Shown in pieces: positions 26,169 through 34,476 of a DNA stretch of 64,000 bases. The notes below the pieces were generated by a model, which was not told where the DNA came from, ran no database searches, and was given only the letters and a program-made list of their open reading frames with translations. Location of the stretch: contig NZ_CP195191.1 of the NCBI RefSeq assembly GCF_051200875.1, positions 1,612,001 to 1,676,000 on the forward strand, in the 5' to 3' direction. The stretch's first letter is position 1; every line of letters begins with the position of its first letter. The position numbers and the translations under genes are program-made. This DNA comes from Pseudotabrizicola sp051200875. GTDB lineage: Bacteria > Pseudomonadota > Alphaproteobacteria > Rhodobacterales > Rhodobacteraceae.

Positions 26169-26324
26169 ATGCCGCTTCCCCTATTTCTTGCGATGATCGC
26201 GTTTGTGATTTGCGCCGCTGGGGCCACCTTGGCCTTGGCCTTTGTCGCTGAGGTGCCGCTGATTGCCTTGGCCTTTGCGACGCTTGCCGGCAGCCTTTTC
26301 TTGGGAATTCGTCAGTGGCGATAG
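26169..26324 (+). CDS. Small membrane protein (51 aa)
   Basis: ATG 26169 follows a good AGGAG (26158-26162). The 51-aa product is almost wholly hydrophobic, with two likely membrane helices: LPLFLAMIAFVICAAGATLA, then a short polar turn around AEVP, and LIALAFATLAGSLFLGI, ending RQWR. The DUF1638 gene begins inside its last codons (10-bp overlap), so translation is probably coupled. I recognise no family. Its place between the corrinoid gene and the DUF1638 gene suggests a link to that locus, but this is only context. Confidence 0.6.
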   Translation: MPLPLFLAMIAFVICAAGATLALAFVAEVPLIALAFATLAGSLFLGIRQWR

Positions 26325-26974
26325 CGCCAGATGACCGCATCTTGACCGAAGCAGGCCTGACGCCCAATGGCGCGGGTCAAACCTTGCTCATCGCTTGCGG
26401 TGCTTTGGCGCATGAGATCCTTGCCCTGAAGCGCGCAAATGGCTGGACGCATCTGGACCTACAATGTCTTCCCGCCAATTTGCACCTTTGGCCGGAGAAG
26501 ATCACCGCAGCGGTCGAAAAAGCCGTGATGGAGCGGCGGGCAGATTACGAGCAAGTCTTTGTCGTTTACGCCGACTGCGGAACGGGAGGACTTTTGCAGG
26601 CGAAGTGCGCGGAACTTGGCGTTGGAATGGTGGAAGGCCCACATTGCTATTCCTTTCTTGAAGGCAACGAAGCCTTTGCTGCCAAGGCCGAAGACGAGTT
26701 TACCGCTTTTTACCTGACCGACTTTCTGGTGCGGCAGTTTGATGCCTTTGTGTGGAAGCCGATGGGGCTGGATCGCCACCCGGAGTTGCGCGACATGTAT
26801 TTCGGGCATTACACAAAGCTGATCTATCAGGCACAGACAGATGACCTGTTGCTGGATGAAAAGGCAAAGTCCTGTGCCGATCGGCTGGGATTGGCCTATG
26901 AGCGGCGGTTTACCGGCTATGGTGACTTGGCCACCTCGCTTCGTCAGGTTGCGGCGGACCGCGTGAGGGCATAG
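26315..26974 (+). CDS. DUF1638 domain protein
   Basis: The 219-aa protein fits DUF1638, a family of unknown function often encoded beside corrinoid methyltransferase proteins. Typical phrases are LLIACGALAHEILALKR, HLDLQCLPANLHLWPEKI, VVYADCGTGGLLQ and VEGPHCYSFLEGNEAF. Several conserved cysteines and histidines (ACGAL, QCLP, DCGTGG, GPHCY) suggest a metal or cofactor site. The start is GTG 26315, overlapping the 51-aa gene. The neighbourhood implies a role in methyl-group or corrinoid metabolism, but the exact activity is not known. Confidence 0.85.
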   Translation: MAIAPDDRILTEAGLTPNGAGQTLLIACGALAHEILALKRANGWTHLDLQCLPANLHLWPEKITAAVEKAVMERRADYEQVFVVYADCGTGGLLQAKCAELGVGMVEGPHCYSFLEGNEAFAAKAEDEFTAFYLTDFLVRQFDAFVWKPMGLDRHPELRDMYFGHYTKLIYQAQTDDLLLDEKAKSCADRLGLAYERRFTGYGDLATSLRQVAADRVRA

Positions 26975-26999
26975 CTTCCGTTTGCAAACGGAGACAGCA

Positions 27000-28370
27000 A
27001 TGCCCATCGAACAGCTTCTGCCGGAGTTGGCCTTTCTTGGCCCCCGCGCCAGTCAGAACAAATCGGTTTTGACCCATCACGCTCAGTCGGAAACGCATAT
27101 TCACACTCGTCTGCCCGATGTCGTGGTCTTTCCGGAAACGACAGAAGAAGTTTCGCGCATCGCCGCGGCTTGCTCGCGGCATGGTGTGCCTATGACAGGT
27201 TGGGGGGCGGGCACCTCTCTGGAAGGGCATGCCCTGACGCCGTTTGGTGGTGTGACAATTGATTTCTCGCGCATGGACAAGGTCTTGGCCGTTTTTCCAG
27301 AAGATATGCTGGTGGTCGTTCAACCGGGCATCACGCGCGAACGGCTAAACGAAGAACTGCGGGCGACAGGTCTGTTCTTTTCGGTCGATCCGGGGGCGAA
27401 TGCCAGCCTTGGCGGAATGGCCATGACGCGGGCCAGCGGCACGACTGCGGTCCGCTATGGAACGATGCGTGATAACGTGCTGGGGCTTGAAGTCGTGCTG
27501 GCCGATGGGTCCGTGATCCGAACCGGATCAAGCGCCCCGAAATCGAGCGCAGGTTATGATCTGACGTCGCTTATGGTGGGGTCGGAAGGAACCCTCGGTC
27601 TGGTCACCGACCTGACGATCCGCCTGCATGGCCAACCAGAGGCGGTTTCTGCCGCGTCTTGTGCGTTTCCTGACATGGCCTCGGCCGTCGATTGTGTGAC
27701 GGCGACAATCCAGATGGGCATTCCCTTGGCACGGATCGAATTCTTGGATGCAGCCTCGGTTGCGGCCTGCAACGCGTGGTCTGGGCATAGCCTGCCTTTG
27801 CAACCGCTCTTGCTGGTTGAATTCCATGGTTCGCCCGCAGGGGTGGCCGAACAGGCGGAAAGATTTGGCGAAATTGCTCGTGACTATGGCTCAACGGGAT
27901 TCCGCTGGGCCAAGGCGCAAGAGGACCGGACCCAGTTGTGGAAAATGCGCCATCAGGCCTATCCTGCGATCCTGGCAAGCCGTCCTGGCGCAACGGCGAT
28001 GGTGACTGATGTCTGTGTGCCAATCAGCGCGCTTGCCGAGGCTGTTGAAGAAACGCAGGCGGACATCGAGGCAAGCCCCATTCCGGGCCCAATCCTTGGC
28101 CATGTAGGGGATGGCAATTTCCATGCGATTCTGTTGGTTCAGCCGGGTGACGCCGCAGAATTGACCGTCGCAAAAAAGCTGTCCGCTCGCATGGCCGAAC
28201 GCGCACTGCGTCTTGGCGGAACTGTGTCAGGGGAACATGGGATCGGCATGGGAAAACTGGGTTTCATGCCCGCCGAACATGGCGCTGCTTGGCAGGTCAT
28301 GGGCGCAATCAAACGGGCTTTGGACCCGAAAGGCCTAATGAACCCGGGCAAGCTGGTGCCACAGCGATGA
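27000..28370 (+). CDS. FAD-binding oxidase of the glycolate/D-lactate dehydrogenase family
   Basis: The 456-aa flavoprotein fits the GlcD/D-lactate dehydrogenase group of the vanillyl-alcohol oxidase family. The FAD domain has VVVFPETTEEVSRIAAACSR, GWGAGTSLEGHALTPFGG and VDPGANASLGGMAMTRASGT; the C-terminal cap has GHVGDGNFHAIL, the histidine site for the 2-hydroxyacid substrate, and SGEHGIGMGKLGFM. ATG 27000 follows GGAGA by six bases; the TTG at 26982 is less likely. It probably oxidises D-lactate or another 2-hydroxy acid to the 2-oxo acid. The downstream NTF2-like gene overlaps it by 4 bp. Confidence 0.88.
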   Translation: MPIEQLLPELAFLGPRASQNKSVLTHHAQSETHIHTRLPDVVVFPETTEEVSRIAAACSRHGVPMTGWGAGTSLEGHALTPFGGVTIDFSRMDKVLAVFPEDMLVVVQPGITRERLNEELRATGLFFSVDPGANASLGGMAMTRASGTTAVRYGTMRDNVLGLEVVLADGSVIRTGSSAPKSSAGYDLTSLMVGSEGTLGLVTDLTIRLHGQPEAVSAASCAFPDMASAVDCVTATIQMGIPLARIEFLDAASVAACNAWSGHSLPLQPLLLVEFHGSPAGVAEQAERFGEIARDYGSTGFRWAKAQEDRTQLWKMRHQAYPAILASRPGATAMVTDVCVPISALAEAVEETQADIEASPIPGPILGHVGDGNFHAILLVQPGDAAELTVAKKLSARMAERALRLGGTVSGEHGIGMGKLGFMPAEHGAAWQVMGAIKRALDPKGLMNPGKLVPQR

Positions 28371-28753
28371 GCGACCAGCAAAGTTTCGCCCGTCTCTTTG
28401 CCCAGGCTTTTGGCACGCAAGATGCGGCAGGTTTGGCGGCGCTGTTTTCCGAAGACGGCAACCTGCACAGCCTGACCGGACGTCATCTGGAAGGGCGGCG
28501 TGCGATAGAAGCCGGTCTGGCAGAAGAATTCGCAGGCCTGTCGCGCATGGCGCGTTTGGTCACCGGACGAACCGGGCAGCAGTCGCTTGGGAGTGATGTG
28601 GTCATTCTGCACAAGCGATATGTCGTGACAGGTCTGCGCGATGCAAATGGTGCCGAGATGCCCCGTGTCGGTGCGCTTTTGACAGTCGTCTTGGCCAATG
28701 AGGGTGAGGTTTGGCTTGCCAAAACGGCAACTTTTGCAGTGGTTGATGGCTAG
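28367..28753 (+). CDS. NTF2-like/SnoaL-type small protein
   Basis: This 128-aa protein starts at the ATG inside the ATGA overlap with the FAD oxidase. MSDQQSFARLFAQAFGTQDAAGLAALFSEDGNLHSLTGRHLEGRRAIEAG is the N-terminal helix-strand pattern of nuclear transport factor 2-like proteins (SgcJ/EcaC or SnoaL type), and the C-terminal sheet ends VWLAKTATFAVVDG. Such proteins are small cone-shaped dimers with varied enzymatic or binding roles. The tight overlap suggests co-production with the oxidase. No specific function can be assigned. Confidence 0.75.
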   Translation: MSDQQSFARLFAQAFGTQDAAGLAALFSEDGNLHSLTGRHLEGRRAIEAGLAEEFAGLSRMARLVTGRTGQQSLGSDVVILHKRYVVTGLRDANGAEMPRVGALLTVVLANEGEVWLAKTATFAVVDG

Positions 28754-28754
28754 T

Positions 28755-28839
28755 GCGTTTTGCTTTTATCTTGCATCGGAATTCGAACCAATTTCGTTCG
28801 AATTCCGATACTTGTTTAATCAACAAAAACCCAAAACGC
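28755..28839. repeat. Nested inverted repeat between convergent genes
   Basis: The inner stem is a perfect 14-bp pair, ATCGGAATTCGAAC (28775-28788) with its complement at 28796-28809, around a 7-base loop. An outer pair GCGTTTTG (28755-28762) and CAAAACGC (28832-28839) encloses it. Between lies a further short stem, TTGTT/AACAA (about 28812-28826). The structure fills the whole gap between the NTF2-like gene and recN, so it may end transcription from both sides or be a REP-like element. Confidence 0.65.
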
Positions 28840-28840
28840 T

Positions 28841-30484
28841 TTATGCCTGAAGTAAGGCTTTGGCAGCGTCACGCGCCGCATTGCTGATCGTATCGCCCGA
28901 CAGCATCCGAGCGATTTCTTCAACGCGCTCAGACGCGTTCAAAGGGACCACAGTTGAAAGTGTCTGATCGCTTTCAACACGCTTTTCGACCCGCCAATGG
29001 TGCGAACCCAGGGCTGCGACCTGCGGGGAATGGGTGACCACCAGGACTTGTGCGCCAGATGACAGCGTCTTGAGTCTGCGTCCGACTGCATCAGCCGTAG
29101 CCCCCCCGACGCCCCTGTCGATCTCGTCAAAAATCATTGTAAGACCGGGTGTATTGCCTGTCAGGCACACTTTCAGGGCAAGAAGGAAGCGCGACAGTTC
29201 GCCCCCCGACGCAATCCGGTTCAAAGGCCCGGCAGGAGCGCCCGGATTGGTGGCAACGGTAAAGGTCACCTCATCCACGCCTTCAGGTCCGGGTTCGCCG
29301 CCCGTGATCGCCGTCTCAAAAACGGCGCGTTCCATTTTCAGCGGGGCAAGTTCGGCCACCATCGCCGCATCCAGCCTTCGGGCGGCCAGTTTGCGGCTGC
29401 CCGTAAGGGCCGACGCGGCCTGACTGTAAGCTGTCTCAGCCGCGGCGGCGGCTGCCTGAAGCCGTCCGATACCGGCCTCTCCATCGTCCAAAGCGTGCAG
29501 CCGCGCTCGCAAATCTTCAGCGTGTTTGCCCAGATCATCCGGCAGGACGCCGTGTTTGCGCGCCAAGGCCCGAATGGCAAAGAGGCGCTCTTCCAGACGC
29601 TCAAGCTCTGCCGGGTTGAAGTCCAGATCTCCCAGGCAGGACTCGACGCCAGCCTGAGCCTCGGAAAGTTCAAGCAATGCCCGAGACAGCGCCGCAAGTG
29701 GCGCCTCGAGCTTTCCCCCTGCCCGGTCGGCTGCACCTTCCAGCCAGCGCTGCGCGTCCCGCAGGGTGCCTTCTGCCCCTTCGTCGCCCATCATCTGAAA
29801 TGCGCGGGCCACGTCGCTGCGGATGCGCTCGGCCCCTTGCATCTGGCGCCGCAACACATCAAGGCTGGCTTCTTCCCCGGGTTCCGGGTTCAGCTTGTCC
29901 AACTCTGCCACTGCATGGCGCAGGAATTCCTCTTCTACCCGCGCCGCCGCAAGAGAGGCTTCTGCTTTCGCCAGTTCGGCACGGGTCTTTCGCGCCAAAG
30001 TCCAAGCTTCGCTGACGGGCTTTGTGTCGATATTTCCGAAGGCATCCAGAAGTTGACGATGGCCACGAGGGTTCAAAAGGCCCCGATCATCATGCTGGCC
30101 ATGCAATTCCACCAGCACGTCCGACAAGGCCCGCAAGACCTCTCCCGAGACCCTGCGATCATTCACCCAAGCCGTCTTGCGCCCATCCGCAGTGTTGATC
30201 CGGCGCAGAATGAGGTCGCCTTCAGGTTCAATCCCCGCCTCGGTCAGCACTGCCTCGGCGGCATGACCCGGCGGCAGATCAAAAACTGCCGTCACTTCGC
30301 CCTGAGACGCTCCGTTACGCACCAATTCGGCACGCCCACGCCAACCTAAGACAAACCCCAAGGCGTCAAGCAGGATTGATTTGCCGGCCCCGGTTTCCCC
30401 AGTCAGGACGTTCAACCCCTGCCCCAGTTCAAGACTGAGACGGTCGATGATCAGCACATCGCGGATATCAAGCGAACGCAGCAT
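28841..30484 (-). CDS. recN: DNA repair protein RecN
   Basis: RecN is an SMC-like ATPase that acts early in double-strand break repair. The 547-aa protein starts MLRSLDIRDVLIIDRLSLELG and has Walker A LTGETGAGKSILLDALGF, a coiled-coil middle part (about residues 150-360), the ABC signature ASGGELSRFLLALK, and Walker B MIFDEIDRGVGGATADAVG. The Q-loop and C-terminal VTHSPQVAALG are intact. It is the last gene of the minus-strand envelope cluster, after bamD. I saw no SOS box just upstream, so any damage control would come from elsewhere. Confidence 0.94.
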   Translation of the reverse strand: MLRSLDIRDVLIIDRLSLELGQGLNVLTGETGAGKSILLDALGFVLGWRGRAELVRNGASQGEVTAVFDLPPGHAAEAVLTEAGIEPEGDLILRRINTADGRKTAWVNDRRVSGEVLRALSDVLVELHGQHDDRGLLNPRGHRQLLDAFGNIDTKPVSEAWTLARKTRAELAKAEASLAAARVEEEFLRHAVAELDKLNPEPGEEASLDVLRRQMQGAERIRSDVARAFQMMGDEGAEGTLRDAQRWLEGAADRAGGKLEAPLAALSRALLELSEAQAGVESCLGDLDFNPAELERLEERLFAIRALARKHGVLPDDLGKHAEDLRARLHALDDGEAGIGRLQAAAAAAETAYSQAASALTGSRKLAARRLDAAMVAELAPLKMERAVFETAITGGEPGPEGVDEVTFTVATNPGAPAGPLNRIASGGELSRFLLALKVCLTGNTPGLTMIFDEIDRGVGGATADAVGRRLKTLSSGAQVLVVTHSPQVAALGSHHWRVEKRVESDQTLSTVVPLNASERVEEIARMLSGDTISNAARDAAKALLQA

Positions 30485-30519
30485 CGGTCATCCTGTCGGG
30501 GCATCAGCCCAGAGCTTCC

Positions 30520-31374
30520 TTACAACCATTCGCCCTTGATCATCTGGCGATAGACCGAGCGAAGCCAGCTGTCGCCTTTGGCTTCCGGCTCCAGTCCGCG
30601 GCCCTTCAGCAAGTTGTAGCTGTCTTGATAGAAGGGTGAAGATTGGTAGTTGTAGCCAAGAATGGCGGCCGCGGTCTGCGCCTCGTCATTCAGGCCAAGG
30701 CCAAGATAGGCCTCGACCAGACGGTGCAGGGCTTCGGCTGTGTGGGTTGTTGTCTGGAAATCCTGCACAACAACGCGGAACCGGTTGATCGAGGCGGCGT
30801 AATTGCGACGTTTCAGGTAGTAGCGCCCGATTTCCATTTCCTTGCCAGCAAGGTGATCGAAGGCCAGGTCAAATTTCAGCATCGCAGAGCGTGCATAATC
30901 GCTGTCCGGATACTGCTCAATCACCGTCCGCATGGACTGAAGGGCCTGGAATGTGATGCCCTGATCACGACCGACTTCGTCAATCTGGTCGTAATAAGAC
31001 AGTGCCATCAGATAAGCGGCATAAGGCGCGTCTTCGTCCTCGGGATAGGTATCAAGGAAACGCTGAGCCGTGGAGCGGGCCTCTTCGTATTCCTTGGCCT
31101 TATGCTGACTGAAAGCCGTCATGATCAAGGCGCGCTTTGACCACTGCGAATAGGGATAAAGGCGCTCGACTTCCTGAAAATAACGGATCGCATCCTTCGG
31201 CTTTGCGCCGTTTTCCAACTGCAGCTCGCCCTGCTTGTAGATCTCTTCAGCGGTATAACTGTCCAGCGTCCGCTCTTCTTCCCTGTTTCCACAGGCTGCA
31301 AGCGTCGTGATCAGAAGCGCGATGCCAACCCACTGCGCACCGGATTTTACGCCTGCCATCTTCTGCCTATCCAT
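30520..31374 (-). CDS. bamD: Outer membrane assembly lipoprotein BamD
   Basis: BamD is the essential lipoprotein of the BAM complex that inserts beta-barrel proteins. The 284-aa precursor has a signal sequence with lipobox (WVGIALLITTLAACGNR; lipidated cysteine at about residue 23) and TPR-like repeats: YKQGELQLENGAKPKDAIRYFQEV, ALIMTAFSQHKAKEYEEA, and others. I chose ATG 31374 (MDRQKMAGVK) so that the n-region is short and basic; ATG 31359 is possible. The position between lpxC and recN is standard in this group. Confidence 0.92.
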   Translation of the reverse strand: MDRQKMAGVKSGAQWVGIALLITTLAACGNREEERTLDSYTAEEIYKQGELQLENGAKPKDAIRYFQEVERLYPYSQWSKRALIMTAFSQHKAKEYEEARSTAQRFLDTYPEDEDAPYAAYLMALSYYDQIDEVGRDQGITFQALQSMRTVIEQYPDSDYARSAMLKFDLAFDHLAGKEMEIGRYYLKRRNYAASINRFRVVVQDFQTTTHTAEALHRLVEAYLGLGLNDEAQTAAAILGYNYQSSPFYQDSYNLLKGRGLEPEAKGDSWLRSVYRQMIKGEWL

Positions 31375-31488
31375 CAACCCACCCGAAAGCCGGACACAAA
31401 ATAAAGCCCGGCCTATGCTGTTGCCGTTTGTCCTAGCACAGAAAAATCCGGGGCGCAAAACGCCTTTGCGCCAACTTGGGTAACGAAA

Positions 31489-32409
31489 TCAAGCAATCGC
31501 CGGAAGGTCGCTGTGCTGCACACCCACACCGGGAAGTTTACCCACGGTTTGCGGGCTGCATTCGACCATTTTCCACGCCGTCGGGTCGGCGAAAAGGGCC
31601 CGCAGCAAACGGTTTGTCAGTGCATGACCTGCGCGGATCCCTGTGTAGCGGCCCAGAATCGGCCCGCCCGCAAGGTACAGGTCACCCATCGCGTCCAGCA
31701 TCTTGTGCCGGACCGGTTCGTCCTTGTGGCGCAGACCGCCGGGAGACAACACGGTATCGCCTTCGAAGACGACAGCGTTTTCAAGCGTACCGCCCAAAGC
31801 AAGACCATTTGCGCGCATCGCATCGACATCAACCTGACGGCAGAAGGTGCGGCTGTCGCAAAGCTCACGCACGAAGGTTCCGTTGGAAAGGTTCAAAGAC
31901 TTTTCCTGATGTCCAATCGCAGCATCCTCAAACTGGATCTCGAATTCGATCTCCAGCATATCAGCGGGTTCCATCCGAGCCGTCGCCAAACCCTCGGTCA
32001 CTTCGATCGTCTTCAGAACACGAATGGCCCGCACGGGCGCAGTTTGTTCGGTAAGACCAACATCAAGGAATGCGTTCACGAAAGGCACAGAAGACCCGTC
32101 GAGGATCGGCACTTCTGGTCCGTCAATCTCGATCAGGGCGTTATGGACTCCGCAACCCGCAAGGGCAGCCATGATATGCTCTACCGTCGAGACCTCGACG
32201 TTCTGCTCATTGCGAAGAAGCGTGCAAAGGCGCGATGGCACGACATTATCCCAATAGGCCGGGATCATCGACTGCGCCTCAGGCACATCCGTCCGCTTGA
32301 ACCAGATGCCATAATCAGCCGAAGCAGGCCGGACAGTCATGCGAACAGGGCGCCCGGAATGCAATCCGAGCCCCTTGAACTTTGCCGCCGATTTCAACGT
32401 GTTTTGCAC
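31489..32409 (-). CDS. lpxC: UDP-3-O-acyl-N-acetylglucosamine deacetylase LpxC
   Basis: LpxC carries out the committed, zinc-dependent step of lipid A synthesis. The 306-aa protein starts MQNTLKSAAKFKGLGLHSGR and has zinc ligands in VSTVEHIMAALAG and in HKMLDAMGDLYLAG (His and Asp), with the catalytic Glu in GPEVPILDGSSVPFV. The length is usual. It lies downstream of ftsZ with its own gap of about 200 bp, which contains the ftsZ terminator and a 9-bp inverted repeat close to the lpxC start. Confidence 0.95.
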   Translation of the reverse strand: MQNTLKSAAKFKGLGLHSGRPVRMTVRPASADYGIWFKRTDVPEAQSMIPAYWDNVVPSRLCTLLRNEQNVEVSTVEHIMAALAGCGVHNALIEIDGPEVPILDGSSVPFVNAFLDVGLTEQTAPVRAIRVLKTIEVTEGLATARMEPADMLEIEFEIQFEDAAIGHQEKSLNLSNGTFVRELCDSRTFCRQVDVDAMRANGLALGGTLENAVVFEGDTVLSPGGLRHKDEPVRHKMLDAMGDLYLAGGPILGRYTGIRAGHALTNRLLRALFADPTAWKMVECSPQTVGKLPGVGVQHSDLPAIA

Positions 32410-32424
32410 GGTCGTCTCACTCTT

Positions 32425-32454
32425 GCCTGTCTTAGTCCGCGGGCCAAGACAGGC
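32425..32454 (-). promoter_or_regulatory. Inverted repeat in the lpxC leader
   Basis: GCCTGTCTT (32425-32433) and AAGACAGGC (32446-32454) form a perfect 9-bp stem with a 12-base loop, starting 16 bases before the lpxC start codon. As RNA it could limit ribosome access; as DNA it could be an operator. Function is inferred only from position. Confidence 0.4.
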
Positions 32455-32562
32455 TTCGGACTTTGTTGAACACTATTTAACTATCGCGACCGAAGAAAAC
32501 CATTCACGCTTTGTGACGCTTCGCAACAAAGGCGAACAGCTCTAAGATATTGAAAAGAAAAT

Positions 32563-32587
32563 AAAAAGCCCGCCATTTTGGCGAGCT
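32563..32587 (-). terminator. Rho-independent terminator after ftsZ
   Basis: On the minus strand AGCTCGCC (32587-32580), loop AAAAT, GGCGGGCT (32574-32567), then a run of T. The stem has one G-T pair. It lies 25 bases after the ftsZ stop and separates ftsZ from lpxC. Confidence 0.82.
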
Positions 32588-32612
32588 TTCATCGTTTTGT
32601 TACAGACGTGTG

Positions 32613-34250
32613 TCAGTTTGCCTGACGGCGCAGGAAGGCTGGGATCTCAATCCGCTCCTGGCTTGCAGTCATATCCTGATCGTCATCATAGGACGTCACT
32701 GGCGGTTGCTGACGGCTGGCGGCTTGCTGGCGCTGAGGCTCTTCAGCATGGCCCCCACCGGCCATCCGGTTGATCAGCGAACCGATGCCAAAGCGCGGAC
32801 GCGGAGCTTCTGCAGTGGCGGCTGCTGGTTGCTGAGGCTGACGCTGTGCCGGAGCCTGGGCAGGCGATTTCGACACGGCTGCCTGCAGACGAGCCAGCGC
32901 TTCAGGCGACGGCGTTCCGGGCGAACGGGGACGCGGCGCGACGAAGGCAGCGGCGTCATCCGACATCGAAGGAGCGGCAGGGCGAGCCTGCTGCGGAGCC
33001 GGTCTTTGCGCTGCGGGCTGCGGGCGATAGACCGGGGCCGGCAGATCGTCCATCATCGGCTCTTCTTCTTCGACCACAGCGTGCTGCTCTTCGGCTTCAA
33101 AAAGCTGCGGCTGTGCGGGTGCCATTGCCGCGGCAACCTGAACTGGCGCAGGCTGCAGGGCCGGCGCCTGCTTTACCTGAACGGTCAAAGCCGGTTCAGC
33201 CTTTGGCTCGGGCGCAGAAAACTGGGCCGGCAGCGGCGTGGCCATGGAGCGACGCGTTACCGGCGTTTCCAGCTTGGCGGTCGTTGCATCAATACCGGTC
33301 GCCACGACCGAAACGCGCAGGGTGCCTTCCATGCTGGTGTCCAGCGTCGAGCCGACGATGATGTTCGCATCGGGATCGACCTTTTCGCGAATGATGTTCG
33401 CGGCCTCATCCAGTTCGAACAGCGTCAGATCATAGCCACCGGTGATGTTGATCAGAACACCCTTGGCGCCGTTCAGGCTGATTTCGTCCAGAAGCGGGTT
33501 GGCGATTGCCTTTTCGGCTGCCTGGACAGCACGATCATCACCAGTTGCTTCACCGGTGCCCATCATTGCCTTGCCCATTTCGTCCATCACCGCACGAACG
33601 TCAGCGAAGTCGAGGTTGATCAGACCCGGACGAACCATAAGGTCGGTCACACCTTTCACGCCCTGATACAGCACGTCGTCTGCCATCGCGAAGGCTTCGG
33701 TAAAGGTGGTGCGTTCGTTCGCCAGACGGAACAGGTTCTGGTTCGGAATGATGATCAGCGTATCCACGACCTTCTGAAGGGCTTCGATGCCTTCTTCAGC
33801 CTGTTTCATCCGCTTGTTGCCTTCAAACTGGAAAGGCTTTGTAACCACGCCGACCGTCAGAACACCCAGCTCACGGGCTGCTTGCGCGATGATCGGCGCA
33901 GCGCCAGTACCGGTGCCCCCACCCATACCAGCGGTAATGAAACACATATGGGCGCCAGCAAGATGATCGACGATCTCTTCGATGGTTTCCTCTGCAGCGG
34001 CAGCACCCACCTGCGGACGCGCACCAGCGCCCAGACCCTCGGTCGCCTTGATCCCCATCTGGATCCGGCTGGACGCCTTGGATTGCTGTAGTGCCTGCGC
34101 ATCCGTGTTTGCGACCACGAATTCGACGCCCTCAAGGCTCTTGTCGATCATGTTGTTGACCGCGTTCCCACCGGCACCACCAACACCAAAAACTGTGATA
34201 CGGGGCTTCAGCTCTTGCTGCTGCGCATTCATGATGAGGTTAAGTGCCAT
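32613..34250 (-). CDS. ftsZ: Cell division protein FtsZ
   Basis: FtsZ is the tubulin-like GTPase of the division ring. The 545-aa protein has GVGGAGGNAVNNMI at the N-terminus, the GTP loop GMGGGTGTGAAP, and the synergy loop region with NLDFADVRAVMDEMGKAMMG. The globular core ends near residue 320; a long Pro/Gln/Ala-rich linker follows (about 320-520) and the C-terminal peptide RIEIPAFLRRQAN binds FtsA and other partners. ATG 34250 gives the family start MALNLIMN. It lies after ftsA, with a 226-bp gap that probably holds its own promoter. Confidence 0.95.
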   Translation of the reverse strand: MALNLIMNAQQQELKPRITVFGVGGAGGNAVNNMIDKSLEGVEFVVANTDAQALQQSKASSRIQMGIKATEGLGAGARPQVGAAAAEETIEEIVDHLAGAHMCFITAGMGGGTGTGAAPIIAQAARELGVLTVGVVTKPFQFEGNKRMKQAEEGIEALQKVVDTLIIIPNQNLFRLANERTTFTEAFAMADDVLYQGVKGVTDLMVRPGLINLDFADVRAVMDEMGKAMMGTGEATGDDRAVQAAEKAIANPLLDEISLNGAKGVLINITGGYDLTLFELDEAANIIREKVDPDANIIVGSTLDTSMEGTLRVSVVATGIDATTAKLETPVTRRSMATPLPAQFSAPEPKAEPALTVQVKQAPALQPAPVQVAAAMAPAQPQLFEAEEQHAVVEEEEPMMDDLPAPVYRPQPAAQRPAPQQARPAAPSMSDDAAAFVAPRPRSPGTPSPEALARLQAAVSKSPAQAPAQRQPQQPAAATAEAPRPRFGIGSLINRMAGGGHAEEPQRQQAASRQQPPVTSYDDDQDMTASQERIEIPAFLRRQAN

Positions 34251-34476
34251 GGAGGATCCGCCTGTCTGTTGTTGTGCCGCCAGAGGGTTTCTTGCCGCTG
34301 TTGCCGTGTCTTTTTCCGAGTGACTGGCGCTTGTCCCGAGCACCAACCCCCGATTTATCCCCTAGAATATCCACAAGGCCACCCCGCGTCACGAAAAAAA
34401 CGCGGAATTTCCACAAAATATAGAGGATATCCCGCCGATTTCAGCGGGATCTCGCCGGTTACGCTGGATATAGCGG
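34251..34476 (-). promoter_or_regulatory. ftsA-ftsZ intergenic region with two hairpins
   Basis: ATCCCGC (34429-34435) and GCGGGAT (34444-34450) form a stem soon after the ftsA stop. CCGCGT (34384-34389) and ACGCGG (34400-34405) form another, whose loop on the minus strand holds a run of seven T. The first may be a weak ftsA terminator; the second lies in the likely ftsZ leader. The AT-rich part near 34405-34430 could hold a promoter. No gene is seen. Confidence 0.4.

Noticed and set aside
28841..30600. An SOS box controlling recN
   Set aside because: I looked for GTTC-N7-GTTC in the stretch before the recN start and found none; bamD is too close for a long promoter region.
32610..34091. A 493-codon open frame antisense to ftsZ
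   Set aside because: It mirrors the codon bias of ftsZ on the other strand, has no ribosome site and gives a low-complexity Arg/Gly/His-rich protein unlike any family.
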